A stretch of 64,000 bases of DNA. It comes from Microbacterium paraoxydans (GTDB lineage Bacteria; Actinomycetota; Actinomycetes; Actinomycetales; Microbacteriaceae). The notes under the pieces are model-generated. The model had not been told where the DNA came from and made no database searches. It saw only the letters and a program-made list of their open reading frames with translations. Below, piece by piece: positions 7,872 to 16,967 of this stretch (position 1 is its first letter; each line of letters opens with the position of its first letter). Where the stretch lies: the NCBI RefSeq assembly GCF_018224615.1, contig NZ_JAGTUK010000001.1, forward strand, positions 124,001 through 188,000. Reading direction: 5' to 3'. The position numbers and the translations under genes were made by a program.

Positions 7872-9110
7872 TCAGCCGCGCGCGGCGGGCGCGACCGGGG
7901 TCTTCTCGTCTTCGCGCAGCGGGCGGGCGGCGCCGGAGAACAGCCCGGACACCACGACCAGCGCGACCAGGATGAACAGCGTGTTGAGCAGGCCGATGTG
8001 CTCGCTGATGACGCCGAGCACGGGCGGGCCGCCGAGGAAGGCGACGTAGCCGATCGTGGCGGCGGCGCTCACGCGGGCGGCGGCCTTGGCGGGGTCGTCG
8101 GCCGCGGCGGACATGCCGAGCGGGAAGCCGAGCGAGGCGCCGACGCCCCACAGGGCGGCCCCGATGAGCACCAGCGGCAGGGTGGGCGCGAGGATGAACA
8201 GGAGGATGCCGGTCGCGGCGGTCGCGGCGAGGATCCGCAGCACGAGCACCCGCCCGAAGCGGTCGACCAGGGGGCCGCCGAACAGTCGCACGACGGTCAT
8301 GCCGACCGAGAACACGGCCAGTGCGACGGCACCCGACCCCTCCGCGAGTCCGTGACCCTGTTCGGTGCCGAGGGCGATCCAGTCGTTCGCCCCGCCCTCC
8401 GCGAACGACATGCCGAGCATGACGGTGCCCAGCAGGTACGTGCGGGGCTCCCGCCACGCCTCGAGTGCGGTGTGCAGGCGCTGGCGGAACGGCGGCTTCT
8501 CGTGCTCCTCCGGGTCGAGCGCGGCCTCGCGCACGGGCACCTGGAAGAAGCAGATCACCGCGATCACGGCGATCAGGATGCCGACGGCGATCGCGTGCGT
8601 GCCGACGTCGATCCGGAGGTGGGCGGCGAGGGCGCCGATGCCGGCGCCCAGCACGGTGCCGAAGCTGAAGAAGGCGTGGAAGACGGGGAGGATGGTGCGA
8701 CCCATCTGCTGTTCGATCGCGGTGGCCTCGACGTTCATCATCACGTCGACGCAGCCGTTGCCGAAGCCGAACAGCACCATGCCGACCAGGACCAGCGGCA
8801 CGGAGCCGAACACGGTGGCGCCCAGACCGACGAGCGCGATGCCCGCCCCGAACGTGAGCATCGACAGGAGCATGCCGCGGCGCGCACCCGTGCGTGCCAT
8901 CACGGCCGGGCTCGTGGAGATGCCGAGGATGGACGCGATGCCCATGCCGAGCAGGATCAGCCCGACCTGTGCGTTGTCGAGGCCGAGGGCCTCCTTGATG
9001 CCGGGCACACGCGAGGCCCACGTCGCGATCGAGAGGCCGCTGGCGAGGAAGATGGCGAAGATCGCGGCGCGCCAGCGCACGAACTGCGAGCGGATGAGGG
9101 CGGTGTCCAT
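7872..9110 (-). CDS. MFS transporter (sugar/drug type)
   Basis: A 412-residue major facilitator with about 12 hydrophobic segments. It starts MDTALIRSQFVRWRAAIFAI and carries the MFS loop-like segment VRLFGGPLVDRFGRVLVLRI after TM8. It is divergent from a LacI regulator, with a 16-bp palindrome in the shared control region. Regulation by that LacI protein is therefore likely, and a carbohydrate-type substrate is possible. Its -10 box TATGCT lies seven bases before the ATG. Specificity cannot be told from sequence. Confidence 0.85.
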   Translation of the reverse strand: MDTALIRSQFVRWRAAIFAIFLASGLSIATWASRVPGIKEALGLDNAQVGLILLGMGIASILGISTSPAVMARTGARRGMLLSMLTFGAGIALVGLGATVFGSVPLVLVGMVLFGFGNGCVDVMMNVEATAIEQQMGRTILPVFHAFFSFGTVLGAGIGALAAHLRIDVGTHAIAVGILIAVIAVICFFQVPVREAALDPEEHEKPPFRQRLHTALEAWREPRTYLLGTVMLGMSFAEGGANDWIALGTEQGHGLAEGSGAVALAVFSVGMTVVRLFGGPLVDRFGRVLVLRILAATAATGILLFILAPTLPLVLIGAALWGVGASLGFPLGMSAAADDPAKAAARVSAAATIGYVAFLGGPPVLGVISEHIGLLNTLFILVALVVVSGLFSGAARPLREDEKTPVAPAARG

Positions 9111-9117
9111 GAGCGAA

Positions 9118-9123
9118 AGCATA
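9118..9123 (-). promoter_or_regulatory. -10 box of the MFS gene, leaderless type
   Basis: TATGCT, seven bases, then ATG at 9110. It abuts the palindrome at 9123-9138, which would occupy the -10/-35 spacer and block this promoter when bound. Confidence 0.5.
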
Positions 9124-9138
9124 TCGAATCGATTCGAT
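9123..9138. promoter_or_regulatory. LacI-type operator ATCGAATCGATTCGAT
   Basis: A perfect 16-bp palindrome with the central CG step typical of LacI/GalR operators. It lies between the divergent MFS and lacI-family genes, next to the MFS -10 and about 20 bases upstream of the regulator's -10. It probably mediates both repression of the transporter and autoregulation. Confidence 0.75.
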
Positions 9139-9158
9139 CCGTGAGCGCCGAACCCGGC

Positions 9159-9164
9159 TATCCT
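9159..9164 (+). promoter_or_regulatory. -10 box of the LacI-family gene, leaderless type
   Basis: TATCCT, six bases (CGGAGT), then ATG at 9171. Confidence 0.5.
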
Positions 9165-9170
9165 CGGAGT

Positions 9171-10232
9171 ATGAGCAGCAGGGAGACCCCGCGCCGACCC
9201 ACGATCGCGGATGTCGCGCGCGAGGCGGGGGTCGCGACCTCCACCGCGTCCGTGGTCTTCAGCGGCAAGGCCAAGGTCGCCCCCGCTACGCGCGACCGCG
9301 TGCTCGCCGCCGCCACCGAGCTCGGCTACACCGGCCCCGACCCCCGCGCGGCCTCGCTCCGACGCGGTCGCAGCGGCATCGTCGCCGTCGTGCTCGAGGG
9401 GCACCTGCGGGCCGCGTTCCTCGACCCCGTGACCACCGCGATGATGGACGGCCTCACCGACGGCCTCGCCGACCTCAGCGCCGGGATCCTCCTGATGCGC
9501 GACGAGCCCGGCGAAGACGGCTCCGCGATCGCGAGCGCCCCGGTCGACGCGGTCGTGCTGATCGGCTGTTCCGGCCGCACCCGCGCGTCGCTCGAGGTCG
9601 TGCTCGGGCGCGGCCTCCCGGTGGTCGTGATCGAGGGCGATGCGGGGCTCGACGTGCCGCGCATCACGCTCGACAACGTGGCCGCCTCCGCCGACGTGGC
9701 CCGGCACGTGCGCGACCTCGGGCACCGCGACGTGGCGCTGGTGACGCTCGCGCTCGACGCCGACCGCGAGCGGACCCTCATCACGCCGGAGCGCCTGGCG
9801 AACGCGACCGTCGACGTCACGGTCGACCGGCTCCGCGGCATGCGCGAGATCTTCCCCAACGCCCCCGCGATCTCCGCCTCGGGCAGCCTGATCGACGAGG
9901 GCATCCTGGTGGGGCGCATGCTGCTGTCCGACCCCGAGAACCGCCCGACGGCCGTGCTCGCCCAGAGCGACCTGCTCGCGGTCGGCGTGATCCGCGCCGC
10001 GGAGGAGCTCGGGCTGCGCGTGCCGGAAGACCTGTCGGTGGCGGGCTTCGACGGCATCGCGCTCGACGGCCTCGGAGACCTCACGCTCACCACCAGCGTG
10101 CAGCCCGCGGTCGAGAAGGGCCGCGCGGCGGGGGAGCAGGTGGCGCGCATGCTCCGCGGCGAGCCGGGGGAGACGCAGGACCTCTCCTGCCGGTTCCGCG
10201 CCGGCACCACCACCGCACCGCCCGCGCGCTGA
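9171..10232 (+). CDS. LacI-family transcriptional regulator
   Basis: A 353-residue regulator. The N-terminal LacI helix-turn-helix reads TIADVAREAGVATSTASVVF, followed by the hinge region ATELGYTGPDPRAASLRRG. The remainder is the periplasmic-binding-protein-like effector domain, with VAGFDGIALDGLGDLTLTTS near the end as in GalR/LacI proteins. It is divergent from an MFS transporter, and the palindrome at 9123-9138 is its probable operator. The inducer is unknown. The short effector domain is normal for actinobacterial members. Confidence 0.92.
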   Translation: MSSRETPRRPTIADVAREAGVATSTASVVFSGKAKVAPATRDRVLAAATELGYTGPDPRAASLRRGRSGIVAVVLEGHLRAAFLDPVTTAMMDGLTDGLADLSAGILLMRDEPGEDGSAIASAPVDAVVLIGCSGRTRASLEVVLGRGLPVVVIEGDAGLDVPRITLDNVAASADVARHVRDLGHRDVALVTLALDADRERTLITPERLANATVDVTVDRLRGMREIFPNAPAISASGSLIDEGILVGRMLLSDPENRPTAVLAQSDLLAVGVIRAAEELGLRVPEDLSVAGFDGIALDGLGDLTLTTSVQPAVEKGRAAGEQVARMLRGEPGETQDLSCRFRAGTTTAPPAR

Positions 10233-10245
10233 GCGCTCCCGCCGC

Positions 10246-11748
10246 TCAGGAGTGCGCGGGACCGAGGCGCAGCGGAGTTTCGCCGAAGTCGAGGATGCGG
10301 TACCGACCGCACTCGACCGTGTCGAACGGCCCGGCCCCGGCGGGCAGCTGCCACGGCACGGTCTGCGCGTCCTCCACCAGGAACGACACCTCGCCCACCG
10401 CGAAGTCCCGCCGGTCCACGAGCCAGGCGTAGCCGTTCAGGGCGTGATCCACCTGCACCAGCCGCGACGGATCCGCGAGGTGCAGCTTCGGCAGCCGCAT
10501 GGTCCAGAACTGTCCAGCGCCCGTGCGGCCGGAGGCGTCGACCCAGTCGGTCACGCACGCCAGATCGGCGTCGGGAGCCTGTGCCGCGGCCGCGAGCCGC
10601 GGCACGCTCAGGCCGCCCGCGACCAGCAGCAGGGCGCCGGTCGCCGCGACCACGACCCGCACCGCCCGCCCGGACGACCGCAGCACGCGCGGATCCGCGA
10701 CCAGGGCCAGCACCGGCACGAAGGCGAGCGGCTGAAGGTAGCGGGCGGCCTGCGTGCCCAGCGCCACCGCCCCCAGGAGGACCAGCACCGGAGCGACCCA
10801 GGCGACGGCGGCCACGAGTCGTGCCCCGGGCTCCCGCTCCCGCACCGAACGCACGACCGCGAGGCAGAGCAGCGCGACGACCGCGGCCACCGCGAGCACG
10901 CCGGGCAGGGTCGACAGCCGCTCCGCGAACAGCCCCGCGTACAGCCGCAGCGACTCCGCCCACCGCCAGGGCTGCACGTAGCCGGCACCCGTGTTGGCGA
11001 TCCATGCCGCGAACGGAATGCGACCCAGGAACCCGAGCGCCGTGCCCCCCAGCAGCACCACCGCGAGCAGCAGCGCGCGCCGTCTGCTCGCGGCGGAGAA
11101 AGCGAGCCAGGCGAGCACCGCCAGCAGCGGCACGGCGGCCCAGGCCGCGAACAGCGGATTGCTCAGCGTGGAGACCGCCGCCGTCGCGCCGAAAGCCACG
11201 AGCAGCGCGACCCCGCCCCGCGGGCGGTCGAGGAAGCGGCGGGCGAGGCCGATCGCCGCCACGACCCCGATCGTGGTGGCGGCGTAGTACGTGGTGGTGA
11301 GCGGAAGCGACGCGAGCTCGAGCGCATCGCGGGAGGCCGACGACTCCGTGAGCACCAGCGCGGCGAAGGCGCCGAACGCCGCGAGCGACCATGCGACCGG
11401 CGCGGAACCCGCCCGGCGGCGACCGGCGACGAGCCGCGCCACGCCGTAGAACCCGAGCAGGTTGACCACCGCGTTCACCGCGAGCAGGCCGTTCACCCCG
11501 AGTGGCAGCAGGGCAGCGAGCACGACGTGCACGGCGGTCTCCGGCAGGAACAGCACGCTCGACAGCGCCCACTCGCCCACGCCGTCGCCGCCGAGCACCG
11601 CCCGGCCGATCAGCGCCACGACCAGGGAATCGCCGTCGCGGAACAGCAGCTCGGAGCGGGGAGTGGCGGCGAGCTGACCCGCCGCGACGAGGGCGATCGC
11701 GAGGGCTGCGAGCCACCCCGTCAGCTCCCGCCGTGCGCCCCCGTGCAT
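10246..11748 (-). CDS. Large integral membrane protein with a C-terminal extracytoplasmic region, function unknown
   Basis: A 500-residue protein with about ten hydrophobic segments in residues 1-390, then a soluble C-terminal domain of about 100 residues containing CVTDWVDASGRTGAGQFWTMR and two cysteines. The layout (loop motif LFRDGDSLVVAL after TM1, many TMs, C-terminal domain) resembles GT-C glycosyltransferase-like membrane proteins, but I see no definite catalytic motif. The start is the ATG six bases after CAGAGT, although the frame remains open further upstream. It is convergent with the LacI gene and divergent from the Mrp operon. Confidence 0.65.
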   Translation of the reverse strand: MHGGARRELTGWLAALAIALVAAGQLAATPRSELLFRDGDSLVVALIGRAVLGGDGVGEWALSSVLFLPETAVHVVLAALLPLGVNGLLAVNAVVNLLGFYGVARLVAGRRRAGSAPVAWSLAAFGAFAALVLTESSASRDALELASLPLTTTYYAATTIGVVAAIGLARRFLDRPRGGVALLVAFGATAAVSTLSNPLFAAWAAVPLLAVLAWLAFSAASRRRALLLAVVLLGGTALGFLGRIPFAAWIANTGAGYVQPWRWAESLRLYAGLFAERLSTLPGVLAVAAVVALLCLAVVRSVREREPGARLVAAVAWVAPVLVLLGAVALGTQAARYLQPLAFVPVLALVADPRVLRSSGRAVRVVVAATGALLLVAGGLSVPRLAAAAQAPDADLACVTDWVDASGRTGAGQFWTMRLPKLHLADPSRLVQVDHALNGYAWLVDRRDFAVGEVSFLVEDAQTVPWQLPAGAGPFDTVECGRYRILDFGETPLRLGPAHS

Positions 11749-11754
11749 GCGAAC

Positions 11755-11760
11755 ACTCTG
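11755..11760 (-). promoter_or_regulatory. -10 box of the membrane-protein gene, leaderless type
   Basis: CAGAGT on the minus strand, six bases, then ATG at 11748. The first base is off consensus. Confidence 0.4.
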
Positions 11761-11866
11761 GCACGTCGCGAACACCCGGGGACCGCGGCCAGCCATCATC
11801 CCGGTAAACTGGACGGACACCGCCCGCCTGAGCCGCAAGGCCGACGAGCCCCGAGGAGCCGCGTAT

Positions 11867-14839
11867 ATGCTGATGCTCCTCGCCGTGTTCCTCCTCGGGT
11901 CGCTGTTGATGCCCGTTCTGGTGCGCTGGCTCGGAGCTCAGGCCTTCGCCGTCGCCGCCCTCATCCCGGCCGCCGCGTTCGTGCACGCCCTCGTCCTCAC
12001 GCCGCAGGTGCTCGACGGCCCCGTCCCGTTCGAGTCTGTGCCGTGGATCCCGCAGCTCGGGCTCTCGCTGTCGATGAACATGGACGTGCTCGGGTGGGTG
12101 CTCACGCTCATCGTCACCGGCGTCGGCGCGCTCGTGCTGCTCTACTGCCGCTGGTACTTCCACGACGACGCCGCCGGCATCGGCCAGTTCGCCGGGGTGC
12201 TGCTCGGCTTCGCGGGCGCGATGTACGGCCTCGTGCTCACGGACGACCTCGTGATGCTCGTGATGTTCTGGGAGGTGACGAGCATCCTCTCGTACCTCCT
12301 CATCGGGCACTACCGCCGCCGCGCCGCCAGCCGTCGTGCCGCGCTGCAGGCCCTGCTCGTCACGACGCTCGGCGGACTGGTGATGTTCGTCGGCGTCGTG
12401 CTCCTGGTGGTCGACGCCGGTACGTCGAGCATCCGCGAGATCCTTGCCCTCGCGCCCAGCGGGCCCCTCGTGGACGCCGCCATCGTGATGCTGCTGATCG
12501 GCGCGATCAGCAAGTCGGCCCTGTTCCCCTTCCACTTCTGGCTGCCCGGCGCGATGGCCGCCCCCACCCCGGTGAGCGCCTACCTGCACGCCGCCGCCAT
12601 GGTGAAGGCCGGCATCTACCTGATCGCGCGCTTCGCCCCGATCTTCGCGCTGAGCGCGACCTGGCGGCCGATCATCATCAGCCTCGGCATCCTCACGATG
12701 CTGCTCGGCGGGGTGCAGGCGCTGCGCGAGACCGACCTCAAGCGCGTGCTCGCGTTCGGCACCGTCAGCCAGCTCGGGTTCTTCGCGGTCGTCGTCGGCT
12801 ACGGCACCCAGGCCGCCGCCCTCGCCGGAGTCGCGCTCGTGATCGGGCACGCGCTGTTCAAGTCGGCGCTGTTCCTGATCGTCGGCGTGATCGACCGCCA
12901 GCTCTCCACGCGTGACATCACCGAGCTCTCCGGGGTCGGACGTCAGGCGCCGGTCATGGCGACCGCGGCGTTCATCTCGGTCGCGTCGATGGCGGGCATC
13001 GCGCCGACGATCGGCTTCGTCGCCAAGGAGTCCACGCTCACGGCGTTGCTCGACGACGCCCAGGGCGGCTCCGTGTGGGGCCTGGTCGCGCTCCTCGGCG
13101 TCGCGCTCGGATCCATGCTCACCGCGGCATATGGCGTGCGCTTCCTGTGGGGAGCGTTCTGGACCAAGCGGGGCGAACGCGGCGACCGGCTGCCCGACAC
13201 CGCCTGGCCCGACCCGCCCGTCGGCTTCCTCTCCGCGCCGATCATCCTCGCCGGGGTCACTCTCGCGGCAGGCATCGGCGCCCCCGCGCTCGACGTCGCG
13301 TTGCAGCCGTACGCCCTCACCGCCAGCCCCGGGCTCGACCACGAGGGAGCGGCCGTCGAAGGGCCCGGCCACCTCGCGCTCTGGCACGGGTTCGAGCCTG
13401 CGCTGGGCATCTCGATCCTCACGATCCTCCTCGGCATCGGCCTGTTCCTGCTCACGCGCCGCACCGGATGGGACCGCCGCCCGCGCGTGCTGCCGTTCAC
13501 CGCCGCCGACGCCTACTACCTCGTGATGCGCGGCATCGACCGCCTCTCCGTGCTCAGCACCTCGCTCACCCAGCGCGGCTCGCTGCCCGTCTACGTCGGC
13601 ACGATCTTCGTGGTGTTCGTCGCCGCCGAGGTCACCGCGCTCATCGCGAGCGACATCGACCGGTACGAGCTGTCGCTGTGGCACACGCCGGCCCAGCTCG
13701 CCGTCGCGCCCATCATGGCGGTCGCCGGCGTGGTCGCGGTGCGCGCCAGGAAGCGGTACACCGGCGTCGTGCTCGCCTCGGTCACCGGGCTCGGCATGGT
13801 GGTGCTCTTCGCCACCAGCGGTGCACCCGACCTCGCGCTGACGCAGATCCTGGTGGAGACCGTGACCATGGTCACCTTCGCGCTCGTGCTGCGCCGGCTC
13901 CCCGCGCGGATGGGCGAGCACAACGCCTCGGTCAGCCGCATCCCCCGCGCGCTGCTCGGCATCGGTGTGGGCCTCACCATGGCGTTCGTCGCGATCGTCG
14001 CCACCCAGTCGCGCGTGGCCGACCCGATCTCGGAGATCTTCCCGCAGATCGCCTACGAGATCGGCCACGGCAAGAACGTGGTGAACGTGGCCCTGGTCGA
14101 CCTGCGCGGCTGGGACACGATGGGCGAGCTGTCGGTGCTCGTGCTCGCCGCGACCGGCGTCGCGTCGCTCGTGTTCGTGACCCACCGCGCCGACCTGCTC
14201 GCCGCCACCAAGACCCTGCCGCGTTCCGTGCGCAAGGCCGCCCGCAGCCGTCCGCTCGTCGAGACGACCGACGGCGTGCGCTTCCAGACCTCGGAGAACC
14301 GCAGCGCCCCACGCGCCTGGCTCGTCGGCGGGCAGAAGATGAAACCGGAGAACCGGTCGATCCTGCTCGAGGTGATCGTGCGGATCCTGTTCCACACCAT
14401 CATCGTGGTGTCGATCTTCCTGCTGTTCGCCGGGCACAACCTGCCGGGCGGCGGCTTCGCCGGCGGGCTCGTCGCGGGAATGGCGCTCGTGATGCGCTAC
14501 ATCGCGGGCGGCCGCTGGGAGCTCGGCGCCGCGGCCCCCACCGACGCCGGACGTCTGCTCGGCGCCGGTCTCATCCTCGCGGTCGGCACGGCCGTCGTCC
14601 CGCTGTTCTTCGGCATGGCCCCGCTCACCAGCACGTTCTGGGAGTGGGAGATCCCCGGCATCGGTCACATGGAGTTCGTCACCTCCACGATCTTCGACGT
14701 GGGCGTGTACCTCGTGGTGATCGGCCTGGTGCTCGACGTGCTGCGCAGCCTCGGCGCCGAGGTGGACCGGCAGTCCGCGCTCCGCCCCGGTCAGAGCACC
14801 GCGATCGACTTCACCTCCCGGACGGGAGGGAACGGCTGA
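11867..14839 (+). CDS. mrpA: Na+/H+ antiporter subunit MrpA with fused MrpB domain
   Basis: A 990-residue NuoL-like proton-translocating subunit of the Mrp (MnhA) multisubunit cation/proton antiporter. The antiporter core includes LVMLVMFWEVTSILSYLLIG (Glu of TM5) and KSALFPFHFWLPGAMAAPTP (Lys of TM7). From about residue 825, starting MKPENRSILLEVIVR, it continues as an MnhB-type domain with HNLPGGGFAGGLVAG, so subunits A and B are fused. The ATG at 11867 has GAGGAG upstream. TAAACT at 11805 is a candidate -10. It is first in a six-gene operon with 1- to 4-base overlaps. Confidence 0.95.
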   Translation: MLMLLAVFLLGSLLMPVLVRWLGAQAFAVAALIPAAAFVHALVLTPQVLDGPVPFESVPWIPQLGLSLSMNMDVLGWVLTLIVTGVGALVLLYCRWYFHDDAAGIGQFAGVLLGFAGAMYGLVLTDDLVMLVMFWEVTSILSYLLIGHYRRRAASRRAALQALLVTTLGGLVMFVGVVLLVVDAGTSSIREILALAPSGPLVDAAIVMLLIGAISKSALFPFHFWLPGAMAAPTPVSAYLHAAAMVKAGIYLIARFAPIFALSATWRPIIISLGILTMLLGGVQALRETDLKRVLAFGTVSQLGFFAVVVGYGTQAAALAGVALVIGHALFKSALFLIVGVIDRQLSTRDITELSGVGRQAPVMATAAFISVASMAGIAPTIGFVAKESTLTALLDDAQGGSVWGLVALLGVALGSMLTAAYGVRFLWGAFWTKRGERGDRLPDTAWPDPPVGFLSAPIILAGVTLAAGIGAPALDVALQPYALTASPGLDHEGAAVEGPGHLALWHGFEPALGISILTILLGIGLFLLTRRTGWDRRPRVLPFTAADAYYLVMRGIDRLSVLSTSLTQRGSLPVYVGTIFVVFVAAEVTALIASDIDRYELSLWHTPAQLAVAPIMAVAGVVAVRARKRYTGVVLASVTGLGMVVLFATSGAPDLALTQILVETVTMVTFALVLRRLPARMGEHNASVSRIPRALLGIGVGLTMAFVAIVATQSRVADPISEIFPQIAYEIGHGKNVVNVALVDLRGWDTMGELSVLVLAATGVASLVFVTHRADLLAATKTLPRSVRKAARSRPLVETTDGVRFQTSENRSAPRAWLVGGQKMKPENRSILLEVIVRILFHTIIVVSIFLLFAGHNLPGGGFAGGLVAGMALVMRYIAGGRWELGAAAPTDAGRLLGAGLILAVGTAVVPLFFGMAPLTSTFWEWEIPGIGHMEFVTSTIFDVGVYLVVIGLVLDVLRSLGAEVDRQSALRPGQSTAIDFTSRTGGNG

Positions 14840-15417
14840 TGGACGTCTCCCTCGCGCTCATCGCGATCATGGCCGTGCTCTTCGCGTGCGGCGTGTACGC
14901 CATGCTCGAGCGCAGCCTGACGCGCGTGCTGATCGGGTTCCTGCTGCTCGGCAACGCCACCAACCTGCTGCTGCTGATCGTGATGGGCGTGCCCGGCAAC
15001 GCGCCGTTCTTCGGCACCGACGGCGACCTGAGCGACCCGCTGCCGCAGGCGCTCACGCTCACGGCCATCGTGATCACGTTCGCGGTGTCCGCGTTCCTGC
15101 TCGCCCTGATCTACCGCTCCTGGCAGCTCGGACAGGCCGACACGGTCGAGGACGACGAGGCCGACATCGCGCTGCGCGAGCGCACCGACGCCGACGAAGA
15201 GCTCATGGACGACGAGTCGGAGACCGACGACGACGAGGCGACCACCGACTTCGTCGGCGTGCAGACCGCGCCCATCACGGTGCTGCACATGCGCGACCAC
15301 CCCGACATCCACGACGACGCCCCCTACGACTCGCCCTACGGCGCGCAGCCGGACGACCCCGAACCCGAGGCCGACGCGGACTCAGACCACACGACAGACG
15401 GGGAGGGCAGGCCATGA
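14839..15417 (+). CDS. mrpC: Mrp antiporter subunit C (NuoK-like) with long acidic tail
   Basis: Residues 1-95 form a NuoK-like three-helix protein (MLERSLTRVLIGFLLLGNAT, then LPQALTLTAIVITFAVSAF), which is the whole of a normal MrpC. It continues to 192 residues with a very acidic, Asp/Glu/His-rich cytoplasmic tail (from about residue 105, including ELMDDESETDDDEATTDF). The start overlaps the mrpA stop by one base, and the stop overlaps mrpD. The tail is extra to the fold and may bind cations or tune assembly; this is inference. Confidence 0.93.
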   Translation: MDVSLALIAIMAVLFACGVYAMLERSLTRVLIGFLLLGNATNLLLLIVMGVPGNAPFFGTDGDLSDPLPQALTLTAIVITFAVSAFLLALIYRSWQLGQADTVEDDEADIALRERTDADEELMDDESETDDDEATTDFVGVQTAPITVLHMRDHPDIHDDAPYDSPYGAQPDDPEPEADADSDHTTDGEGRP

Positions 15418-16967
15418 CCACGCTCGTCCCCCTGCTCGTCGCCCTGCCGCTGCTCGGCGCCGCCGTGACCCTGGTCTTCGGTCGCAACGCCCGCCTGCAG
15501 GTGTTCGTCACGGTGGCCACGCTCGCCGTGGTGTCGGTGATCGCCGCGGTGCTGCTGGTCGTGGTCGACGCCGGCTCTCCGCTCGCGGTGTCGGTGGGCG
15601 GCTGGCCCGTGCCGTTCGGCATCGTGCTGTACGTCGACCGGCTCGCCGCCCTGCTGGTGCTGGTGTCGAGCGTGGTGCTGCTCGCGGTCCTGTTGTTCTC
15701 GATCGGCCAGGGAGTGGCCGACGGCGCCGACGAGACGCCGATCTCGATCTTCAACCCCTCGTACCTGATCCTCGCGGCCGGCATCTTCAACGCCTTCATC
15801 GCGGGCGACCTGTTCAACCTCTACGTGGGCTTCGAGATCCTGCTCGTGGCGTCGTACGTGCTGATCACGCTCGGCAGCACCGAGTCGCGCATCCGCACCG
15901 GCGCGGTGTACATCGTCGTCTCGCTCGTGTCGTCGATCCTGTTCCTCGCCTCGATCGCGATGATCTACGGCGCGCTCGGCACCGTGAACATGGCGCAGAT
16001 CGCCGAGCGCATGTCGGAGCTGCCGCAGGACACCCAGCTCGTGCTGCACCTCATGCTCGTGGTCGCGTTCGGCATCAAGGCCGCGATCTTCCCGGTGTCG
16101 TTCTGGCTGCCCGACTCGTACCCGACCGCGCCCGCCCCGGTCACCGCCGTGTTCGCCGGCCTGCTGACGAAGGTGGGCGTGTATGCGCTGATCCGCACCG
16201 AGACGCAGCTGTTCGCGTCGAACAGCATCGACACGCTGCTGCTCATCATCGCGCTGGCGACCATGGTGGTCGGGGTGCTGGGCGCCGTGGCGCAGGCCGA
16301 GCTGAAGAGGATCCTGTCGTTCACGCTCGTCAGCCACGTGGGTTACATGATCTTCGGCCTCGCGATCGCGACGCCCGCGGCGATCGGCGCCACGGTGTAC
16401 TACATCGTCCACCACATCGTCGTGCAGACCACCCTGTTCCTCGCGGTGGGCCTGATCGAGCGCCGGGCGGGCAGCACCTCGATCCTCCGGGTGAAGGGAC
16501 TGCTCAAGATCGCGCCCGTGATCGCCGTGCTGTACTTCATCCCCGCGATCAACCTCGGCGGCCTGCCCCCGTTCTCCGGCTTCATCGGCAAGTTCGCCCT
16601 GTTCGAGGCCGCCGCCTCGGTGGGCACGCCGCTCATGATCGTGCTGATCTTCGGCGGCATCGTCACCTCGCTGCTCACGCTGTACGCGCTCATGCGGGCG
16701 TGGAACCTGGCGTTCTGGCGCGAGGAGGAGGACTCGGCCGAGACCGAGGGCCGCATCTCCTACCTCACCGGCGCCCCCGCGGCAGACGAGCAGCAGGAGA
16801 CGCGGCGCATCCCGAAGATCATGACGGTCGCGACCGCGGGAATGGTCACGGTCACGGTGGCCCTGACGATCTTCGCCGGTCCGCTGTACGCTCTGTGCGA
16901 TCGCATCGGGGCTGGCCTGCTGCAGCCGGTCAACCTCGTCCAGCTGGAAGACGAGGTGGAGGGATGA
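15414..16967 (+). CDS. mrpD: Mrp antiporter subunit D (NuoM/N-like)
   Basis: A 517-residue NuoM/NuoN-like proton-pumping subunit with about 14 hydrophobic segments. Conserved features include LFNLYVGFEILLVASYVLI (TM5 Glu), FGIKAAIFPVSFWLPDSYPT (TM7 Lys region), AELKRILSFTLVSHVGYM, and NLGGLPPFSGFIGKFALFEA near the C-terminus. It overlaps mrpC and mrpE by four bases each. Together with MrpA it forms the ion-translocating part of the complex in the plasma membrane. Confidence 0.95.
   Translation: MTTLVPLLVALPLLGAAVTLVFGRNARLQVFVTVATLAVVSVIAAVLLVVVDAGSPLAVSVGGWPVPFGIVLYVDRLAALLVLVSSVVLLAVLLFSIGQGVADGADETPISIFNPSYLILAAGIFNAFIAGDLFNLYVGFEILLVASYVLITLGSTESRIRTGAVYIVVSLVSSILFLASIAMIYGALGTVNMAQIAERMSELPQDTQLVLHLMLVVAFGIKAAIFPVSFWLPDSYPTAPAPVTAVFAGLLTKVGVYALIRTETQLFASNSIDTLLLIIALATMVVGVLGAVAQAELKRILSFTLVSHVGYMIFGLAIATPAAIGATVYYIVHHIVVQTTLFLAVGLIERRAGSTSILRVKGLLKIAPVIAVLYFIPAINLGGLPPFSGFIGKFALFEAAASVGTPLMIVLIFGGIVTSLLTLYALMRAWNLAFWREEEDSAETEGRISYLTGAPAADEQQETRRIPKIMTVATAGMVTVTVALTIFAGPLYALCDRIGAGLLQPVNLVQLEDEVEG

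Noticed and set aside
9326..14668. A minus-strand stop-free frame of 1780 codons across the LacI and mrpA genes
   Set aside because: Composition is random-looking and Arg/Asp/His-rich, without domains. It lies opposite well-supported genes, and high-GC DNA often leaves such frames open.
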